Shown: positions 57,666-64,000 of the stretch, in pieces
Numbering within the stretch: the first letter of the stretch is position 1
Layout of the letters: each line of letters begins with the position of its first letter
Position numbers and translations under genes: made by a program
The notes under the pieces: generated by a model
What the model saw: the letters and a program-made list of their open reading frames with translations, nothing else
Told to the model about the DNA's origin: nothing
Databases searched by the model: none
Origin: Escarpia spicata
Taxonomy: Eukaryota > Annelida > Polychaeta > Sabellida > Siboglinidae
Assembly: GCA_963995525.1 (NCBI GenBank)
Contig: OZ023214.1
Location: forward strand, 12,187,118-12,251,117
Length of the DNA: 64,000 nucleotides
Direction: 5' to 3'

Positions 57666-58525
57666 CCAATTTCATATTCTTGTGCAACATGTTCAACGCC
57701 CTTTTGTCCTCCACAGACATGGTCTTACAGTCATCGCTCTCGAACCCATGTTTCCCCAACTGCAAGAACCGCTCCACGGAGTTTTCCAAGGTCATTTCGT
57801 TTGAACGGATTGCATCACCACCCGGAACATCTGTTGGATCTATGTTGTTGTGGTGGTCACAATTCGGTGAGAAGAAATCTGATCTCTTGGTCAAGAAGTT
57901 GATGCTAACATCTGATTCCGAGTCATAGTGGGTTGGTCCAGCAACGCACCAGGCCAGCGGCGTCCTTAAAGCATACGGTTGAGTATTTGGGTCATCGCCA
58001 TGGCAGCTTTCCAAAGCTGCGTGTGCCCATGGCACATCCTCGCCAATGAGTATGGACACCGTATCCTCCTCAACGTTTATTTGCAAGAATAGCCCCTCTA
58101 GGTGTGACCATTCTGAAATGTCCAGTGTGTTCTGCTTATAGCGAGCATCAATGTACAGATCATTCATAACGTGCGCTCGTCTCACGGGAATCTGTGGATC
58201 AGCCACGTCAACCGGAGACAGGCTACATCCGAAGACCGTTACCTTTTGGTTTTGACGTTTTGTTAGGATCGTGTTGACTCTGATAATTTCGGGTGTTCCT
58301 TGAACATCTAATTTCTTTGCTATCGACTGTGTAACTAGAGTCGCACTAGCTCCCGCATACAGAATACCAAGTGTCGTAACAGAGTTTCCATTTTCCGCTG
58401 TTATACGAAATGGAATCACCTTCAGGAGAACAAACTGCTTTGGCTTTGTTGCTACAACTGATCCGACCTGCATTTGGCTTTGTCAACCGATTTCTGTTGG
58501 GTCTGTTTTGGAATTGTCAGAAAAG
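57634..58525 (-). pseudogene. BEL/Pao protease (DUF1758) remnant
   Basis: The 279-codon frame at 58473-57634 includes TLGILYAGASATLVTQSIAK, where the retropepsin D-x-G-S/A motif would stand but reads Y-A-G-A. It also includes LIGEDVPWAHAAL, PYALRTPLAWCVAGP and LERF-type VERFLQLGKHG, all hallmarks of the Pao region between protease and reverse transcriptase. The missing catalytic Asp implies an inactive protease. Confidence 0.82.
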
Positions 58526-59004
58526 AAGAAGAAGAAGAATTTGTTTATTTCACCCAGACATTTCAAATAATACATACAATACATCCACGTCAAAAAAAAA
58601 AATACAAAGATATAACCTTATGGTAAACATGGTATAATGTATGGTAAATAACCAAAAGTAGTGTCAGGAGACTCATCTAAGACTATGGTAGTCGCTATCG
58701 AGGAGCCACCTTTTGTGATAAAACTTTAATTGAATCAATACATCACCCAAATCAAAATTATTCCAGAAAAAAAAACCAATAGGTATGCATGTGTGTAGTG
58801 TGAGCAAGCTTCCATGATTATTGTGTTTGTCGTTAAGGCACTGTTTTGTATCAAGTTGCCAGGTGGTTGTCGGTTCTTAATTTTGCATACATATATAGCA
58901 ATTTTGCCTTGTGCGTGTTACTTAATAATTTGGTAAAAAATTCAGTTTAATATACTTAGCAAATCCTTGTGAACTATGTGTACTAAGCTTTTCTTCGACT
59001 AAAA
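58526..59004 (-). mobile_element. Truncated LINE nested in the BEL/Pao element
   Basis: About 480 bp of non-coding LINE 3' end with a (TTC)n tail at 58526-58539, preceded on the minus strand by GAAATAAACAAAT. It is flanked by AGAAAAG at 58519-58525 and 59005-59011, a likely 7-bp target duplication. Removing it rejoins the zinc-knuckle and protease regions of the host element, so this insertion is younger than the BEL/Pao copy. Confidence 0.8.
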
Positions 59005-60538
59005 AGAAAAGTGTGCAGCAGCTGATGGTGCAACTTGTTGCATCCTTTCTCAGGGCAATTCTGCTTGTGTTCGCAGTTCCCACTGTAATGCCTTCCAATG
59101 CAGCAGAAGCATGCAGCCCTTACTGTCTCTATAACGTGACGCATGATACCCGTCATCCTGCTTCTCCTTGCCATTCACACCTTCCATACCTTTGGCGACT
59201 TGGGTGGAAAGTACAGTTACCTTGATGAAGGCAGTAGAGACATCTGTACCTTTCTTGAAGTCAGGAGGTCAGGAGGTTTACTGAAACTACTGGTACCGGT
59301 CGACCGAATGGCGAAGACTGCGTGATTTAGCGCTCTGGCTAAATTCTTAATGAATCGCACCATGTCCTCAAGGTTCGGGCTCTGCCCTGCGCTTTCAAGA
59401 TCCATTACACGACGCACCCATCCATCCTGCAAACTGACAGGGAGGCGGTCGAATATGGCTCTCAAATGTGTTTGTGTGTTTGCTTCTGGAAGCAACTCTT
59501 GTTCCTCCAGCATTTGGTATGTAAACTCGAGCTGATCTAAGAACTCCAGTAGGCCTTTCCTGTCATACAATGACAACTGTGGCCTCTCGATAAGTCGATC
59601 CATACATGACTTGACTCTGGAATGGACGTCCAAATCGTTCTCGCATCTCGCAGGATTGCCGTTGCCTGTCGATAGCCATGCCCCGTCCCTTCGTAGTGCT
59701 TGATTGCTTTGTTTTCGTCTCCTGCTGTACATGAAACCAGTTGGGACAACTTGAAGCTATCTGAGAACAGCTTTAACACAACCCGGTCTTCGAAGTTTCT
59801 CACAAACTTCGGAAATTCAGCGGAGGTGTCATCAAATGGTGGAGGTGCAGGCAGTTCTGATTGCGATATGATCTTCTCTAGAGTGTGTACGATCGCCAGA
59901 TTTATGTTGCTGTCAGTACCGCTGGTAGTCGGATTCCCATGCACTGATGGAGGATTCCAGCTTGTTCTTCCTGGCATACTTCTCACACCACTGAAGGTGT
60001 TCTGCATACCTGCCGGTGCCGCAGATGCCCCCTGAAACACAAAGTGGAGGCATTTGGATCGAGATAACTGTGCGATGCGGAAGCATACTCAAAAGAGCTA
60101 CGACAGGACTGGTCACTGTACTTGTCGTGAACGCAACACCTAGTGGAACTGCTGTGCTTTTCTCAGTAGTGGGGTGCAAAGCATGTTGCACTTCTTTGTC
60201 TTTGCATTTACTTGAAAAACTCCCACAGTCTTGCCAGAAGTTCCTTAAGTTTAACTTATACCTGAACCTTTTCAAGATCCCCCAGCTGCTTCGTTCTCTG
60301 CTTGCATCTGTTTGAACACTGCTTCCTTACATGTGTGTTTCCGCTTTCGTTCTAGTTCACGCTTGATCCTTTTCTCAGCCAATCGAAGTTTCCTCCTTGC
60401 ACGTTCAGCTTCTACATGGGCTCCTTTCGCCTTCAATGATACCGCGGAGCTTGTTCTAGAGCTTGACGATGTTCTAGACTCATGAGAGATTTGACTCGCA
60501 CTTATCAAATTCATGGTAGGCTGTATGCATTTCAGCAT
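59005..60538 (-). pseudogene. BEL/Pao gag-like region with zinc knuckle
   Basis: The N-terminal part (60538-60272) is a charged, Arg/Lys/Glu-rich coiled-coil-like segment (ERARRKLRLAEKRIKRELER). Next comes a DUF1759-type segment near 59830 (PPFDDTSAEFPKFVRNFEDR), then LVSCTAGDENKAIKHYEGTG. After that comes LPVSLQDGWVRRVMDLESAG near 59440. It ends with a Cys/His cluster at 59110-59030 (CFCCIGRHYSGNCEHKQNC). The frame is broken at least twice (near 60270 and 59600). Confidence 0.82.
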
Positions 60539-60754
60539 TAGGCGTCCTAGTCACATCAGTCCTGTCAGTCTCACCACGTGAGGCCATATCGATGCCGAAC
60601 TTGGCACTAATACCCTTTCGTATCATTGAACAACGTCAGACAGGGAGGGTTCCGACCAAACCGACCACCACGTTACAGGTTCAAACTGTGCCTTCTTACT
60701 GCTCGACCGCCGGCGGCACTCGAGCCGAACTTTCATGCACATTTCACGACGCAT

Positions 60755-60978
60755 TACATATATAGACAGTCTATACAGATAATATCCCAAACCTGGTTTG
60801 AACAATGTTTATTTCCTTTACGGGGCAAGTACGGATTTTGCCCGTAACGCGTGGCATTGTACCTTATTCGATGCGCAAATTGTCGCCTCGACAATTCTCT
60901 AAAAAACATGGCGAACCTGCCTTTTGCCTTACTCTAGGAGGCGCTCCAACTTGCCAGCATGACAAATAGCGCGAACAG
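60755..60978. repeat. Candidate 5' LTR of the BEL/Pao element
   Basis: Partner of 54600-54830, in the same orientation and about 6.15 kb away, lying just outside the gag-like start. Both copies have ATATAGACAGTCTATA at one end and a GACAAATNGCG end at the other. Divergence of roughly 10-15 per cent would imply an old insertion, if these are LTRs. Confidence 0.5.
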
Positions 60979-60999
60979 GGTTCGCTAAATAAAGTAAAA

Positions 61000-61268
61000 G
61001 TAATGGTAAGTTCTTAGACCTGTTCAATCGAACACAATCTCGACAACTCTGGGAAGCATTCAGCCATGCTGCAATTAATGCGCGAAGACTATTCGTACAC
61101 AAATATCCACCAATGTTTATAACCAGGTACTCATTCATACAGTGTGAACTGAAGCAATGTAGAGTAAACGAATTTGCCCAAGGTTCGACACCGCCGCACA
61201 GGATTCGAACCCGCATTCTCTCAGTCGAGTTCGGAGCTCGTACCGCTGCGCTACTGCCCTCCACAAAG
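61000..61268 (-). mobile_element. tRNA-derived SINE, copy 4 (best-preserved tRNA head)
   Basis: On the minus strand the head reads GGAGGGCAGTAGCGCAGCGG (box A consensus) and, about 50 nt on, GGGTTCGAATCCTG (box B consensus). The body is shared with copies 1 and 3. The copy lacks the GTGTAAAGCGCTTTGAGC tail and ends near GAACAGGTCTAAGAAC. Confidence 0.82.
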
Positions 61269-62857
61269 ATCGCAGACAAAAACCCAGTCGCATACATGCA
61301 AAACTGGCGGAGATAAATACCGTTTTAAAACTGGGATTCAGAGATCCCTACCCCGGACGAATTTCGAAAAAAAAAATAAGTAGATGAACCACCGCAATTA
61401 GCCCGCTTGATCATCTTATACAATTCATCCCCATACATGCAACACTAACGGATATATGGGTTTTGAATATGAGATTCGGTTTCGTGTCTTGGAACATGTT
61501 TGTTTCAACATACTTTGGTGTGTGTGATGTGTAGCTAAAGTTTATTATCCGACGTCTCCCTACACAAGCGCAGATATTCCCCAGGATCATCCCTTAGTGC
61601 CATTTACTTTAGAGCAGTTTGATGATTCAATGTGATCCTCGCTGGATTTCGTATCCAATAACCATGTTGTAGCATGAAGCAAATGTGTTGTGTGCTGCCT
61701 GTGACGACGTTCTATTGGTTTATCGAGGTTGTGGTTTGTGATCAGGCATTTACCATAAACAATTCTCCTGTGCATGGAAGATTTAACAACATTGTGTTGT
61801 GCCTGGGCTCGGTCCACGTCATCACAACCTTTTTAGCAATTTGTGTGCCTCGCTTTGTTAGTGCAAGTGTACGATATGTGTTGATGGAAAGTTATGGTAA
61901 TTATACAGTGATGTTGTGCATCTTCTGCTGCCGTTTATGTATAAGCTGCAGAAAAAACTCAGCTTTGCCCCTTAGAAGTTACAGTATGTGTGTGTTTCAC
62001 GGTTTCCTAAGCTACTATGCTATACCATTCTTCAAACTCGGATTACATACATCAGTAAATTAAGGTATTTTAACATGTAAACATATTGACATGTAAATGA
62101 TTCACGATGTCGTTATCAGTCTGTCTGATTACGTCTAAAGTTTATTAAAGTGTAGAATAGCAGGGCTGCGATCAACATACTTTCATAAATGAATCAGTGT
62201 TAAACGCTTACTTGTTGTGTCACAAGAATTGTGTGGGATTTCTTTGTCATAAAATGACTAACAAATATACATGGCTGTCTTAGAACATATCATGTTTTTT
62301 GCTTTTAATTTATTTGTGATGTTCCTCGAATTGTGGGTTGCTGAAAGAAAGATCTGAACAGCAGCAGAAGCAGCAGCAGCAGTTTCCTAATGCTACGGCG
62401 CAACATCAGCCAGAAGGTAAACACCGCATTAGTTGTCACGGAGTTGGTGTGGTATTAGAACAAACAAAGATAAGCACGCTCTGTTTTGACTACCGTGTTT
62501 ACTATTGCTTTAACGCGGTTGTTAATTACTATATTGTGACTGCGGACTGTGACTTGCCAAGGTCAGGTTTCTGTTAGCCTACCTTCCGAGACATGCTTCT
62601 CGTGTCGCATGTCAACGGAGAAATAGAAGCGTGAACGAGACCACCATTACCGCAGGCGCTGCGGAGCGCTGGCTGACGCAATCACAAAGCGGGGGTAATT
62701 AATCAGTGTCTCATTGGAGCCAATGTTGATGTTGCTCCAGCCATTCAGCGCTGTACGCAACATTGATGTTATGATTTTATGAACACGGCGCATGTTATTG
62801 TTTGTTGCGCGACTCGTGGAACAAATGTACTGCGGAGGTGTAGGAAATAACACTATA
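61269..62857. other. Intergenic DNA, no supported gene
   Basis: The 129-codon plus frame at 61674-62063 is Cys/Phe-rich and has no recognisable domain. A Gln-rich stretch at about 62357-62410 ends at CAGAAGGTAAAC, which could be an exon donor, but nothing else supports a gene. Confidence 0.35.
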
Positions 62858-64000
62858 AGATAAGATAAGATAAGTTTATTTCAGACTCAGTCCTTAATAT
62901 AAGGAAAGTTCCATCGTCATACATGTAATAACACCAACAAGAGAATGAGGAGAAAAAAAGACACAAAAAAGACACAAAGCTACTCAACACAATTGTGTGC
63001 ACGTCAGAGCAGCCATATCATGAATAATTAGTATAATAACATAATGAATATTATCGTAGACAAAATAATTGTTTCATCCACTTTTTCTGCAGCAGAGACG
63101 AATATATCATGTCACTATTTACAACACTGAACAATGTAATTGTTAATCTTTTTTATCCGTTTCATAAATGTATATATACTCCTTCTTATAACAATTGACA
63201 ACTTGGCAAGTTTGTATACGCAAACATTTCACTCGCGCTAGAATATCTTGGGATCCCTAAAAGGATTCTCAGTGAATTGTTGTAGGCTACAGTTAATTTG
63301 TTCATGGTCTTAAGCCTGTAGGTCCTCCATAACTGGGCGGTGTACAGGCATGCACAATAAGTCTTAAGCCTGTAGGTACTCCATAACTGGGCGGTGTACA
63401 GGCATGCACAATAAGTCTTAAGCCTGTAGGTACTCCATAACTGGGCGGTGTACAGGCATGCACAATAAGTCTTAAGCCTGTAGGTACTCCACAACTGGGC
63501 GGTGTACAGGCATGCACAATAAGTCTTAAGCCTGTAGGTACTCCACAACTGGGCGGTGTACAGGCATGCACAATAAGTCTTAAGCCTGTAGGTACTCCAC
63601 AACTGGGCGGTGTACAGGCATGCACAATAAGTCTTAAGCCTGTAGGTACTCCACAACTGGGCGGTGTACAGGCATGCACAATAAGTCTTAAGCCTGTAGG
63701 TACTCCATAACTGGGCGGTGTACAGGCATGCACAATAAGTCTTAAGCCTGTAGGTACTCCACAACTGGGCGGTGTACAGGCATGCACAATAAGTCTTAAG
63801 CCTGTAGGTACTCCACAACTGGGCGGTGTACAGGCATGCACAATAAGTCTTAAGCCTGTAGGTACTCCACAACTGGGCGGTGTACAGGCATGCACAATAA
63901 GTCTTAAGCCTGTAGGTACTCCACAACTGGGCGGTGTACAGGCATGCACAATAAGTCTTAAGCCTGTAGGTACTCCACAACTGGGCGGTGTACAGGCATG
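62858..64000 (-). mobile_element. Non-LTR retrotransposon 3' part, continuing beyond the window
   Basis: The element ends, on the minus strand, with a (TTATC)n tail at about 62858-62872. The frame upstream ends LKTMNKLTVAYNNSLRILLG, then IPRYSSASEMFAYTNLP and a stop at about 63186. This is the conserved C-terminal region of non-LTR reverse transcriptases (V-A-Y-N-x-x-L-R-x-L-L-G-x-P-x-x-S-S-A-S-x-M-F). The segment immediately before it has been tandemly amplified (63302-64000), so the rest of the enzyme lies outside the window, if present. Confidence 0.88.
63302..64000 (-). repeat. 54-bp tandem repeat derived from LINE coding sequence, at least 12.7 copies
   Basis: Each unit translates to LWSTYRLKTYCACLYTAQ (18 residues) and the whole run stays open. 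CCTGTAGGT recurs every 54 bp from 63314 to 63962. Units are nearly identical: the main variant is CATAACTGG versus CACAACTGG (silent, TTA/TTG Leu). The copy next to the unique LINE sequence has AGGACC in place of AGTACC (Arg for Ser). The array runs off the end of the window. Confidence 0.97.

Larger units (their letters stand above)
56080..60540 (-). mobile_element. Decayed BEL/Pao LTR retrotransposon
   Basis: Minus-strand remains follow the order gag-like region (60538-59217), zinc knuckle (59174-59030), aspartic-protease/DUF1758 region (58473-57634), reverse transcriptase (about 57665-56896) and integrase (56877-56096). The architecture and motifs are those of the Pao/BEL superfamily. Frameshifts, a changed catalytic motif, a missing RNase H, a nested LINE (58526-59004) and a palindromic insertion make it inactive. 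Candidate LTRs stand at 54600-54830 and 60755-60978. Confidence 0.9.

Noticed and set aside
61674..62063. 129-codon plus-strand frame, Cys/Phe-rich
   Set aside because: It has no recognisable family, no clear membrane-segment pattern, no splice or promoter support, and chance frames of this size are expected in 64 kb.
62338..62577. Gln-rich frame beginning near a CAG run
   Set aside because: Only the first 25 residues look coding-like, up to a possible donor site. No acceptor or partner exon was found.
63302..64000. CRISPR-like array of regular direct repeats
   Set aside because: The 54-bp units are contiguous with no unique spacers, translate as LINE coding sequence, and the genome is eukaryotic.

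Overview
The window is nuclear DNA from an invertebrate animal. It has AT-rich intergenic DNA, spliced genes with canonical GT..AG introns, very long dinucleotide, trinucleotide and tetranucleotide microsatellites, tRNA-derived SINEs, several non-LTR retrotransposon families and a BEL/Pao LTR retrotransposon. The repeat style resembles lophotrochozoans (molluscs, annelids, brachiopods) or lancelets. I cannot place the species from sequence alone. A run of exactly 200 N at 38801-39000 marks a draft scaffold.

The only cellular genes I can support are three single-domain rhodanese (sulfurtransferase) genes, all on the minus strand. Copy C (28297-33855, 187 aa) and copy B (12208-16654, 196 aa) each resolve into four coding exons that join in frame. 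Each has a mitochondrial-type leader exon, a CRSG active-site exon and a last exon ending in the R-Y-(P/A)-G-S motif. Copy A (3512-7843) has exons 2, 3 and 4 with the same intron phases (1, 1, 2), but no first exon is visible. It is therefore a partial gene, a decayed copy, or a second exon cassette fed by copy B's first exon. Copies A and B share a nearly identical 65-nt tract in exon 2 that looks like gene conversion.

The rest is mostly mobile and repetitive DNA. At 0-8 kb there is a SINE, an old LINE fragment and a degenerate repeat array inside copy A's long intron. At 8.47-12.15 kb a LINE with endonuclease and reverse transcriptase sits just behind copy B's stop codon. At 20-26 kb there are microsatellites, an 841-bp inverted-repeat element with perfect 34-bp termini inserted in a (CTA)n array, and a LINE C-terminal fragment. 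At 28-34 kb is copy C, with microsatellites, a LINE tail and a SINE in its introns. At 34-43 kb there are CCA, GT and CACG arrays and the gap. At 43.0-44.5 kb is a truncated LINE with an open 322-codon reverse transcriptase frame. At 44.9-45.7 kb is a 58-bp minisatellite. At 47.5-51.6 kb is a mosaic of duplicated modules. At 54.6-61 kb is a decayed BEL/Pao element with candidate LTRs, a nested LINE and a perfect 44-bp-arm palindrome. From 62.86 kb to the end is a LINE whose reverse-transcriptase C-terminus has been expanded into at least 13 in-frame 54-bp repeats.

I found no rRNA genes, stand-alone tRNA genes, CRISPR arrays or bacterial-type operons. The most distinctive observations are the tandem rhodanese cluster with an apparently missing or shared first exon, the in-frame amplification of a LINE protein segment, and the inverted-repeat element inside a trinucleotide array.
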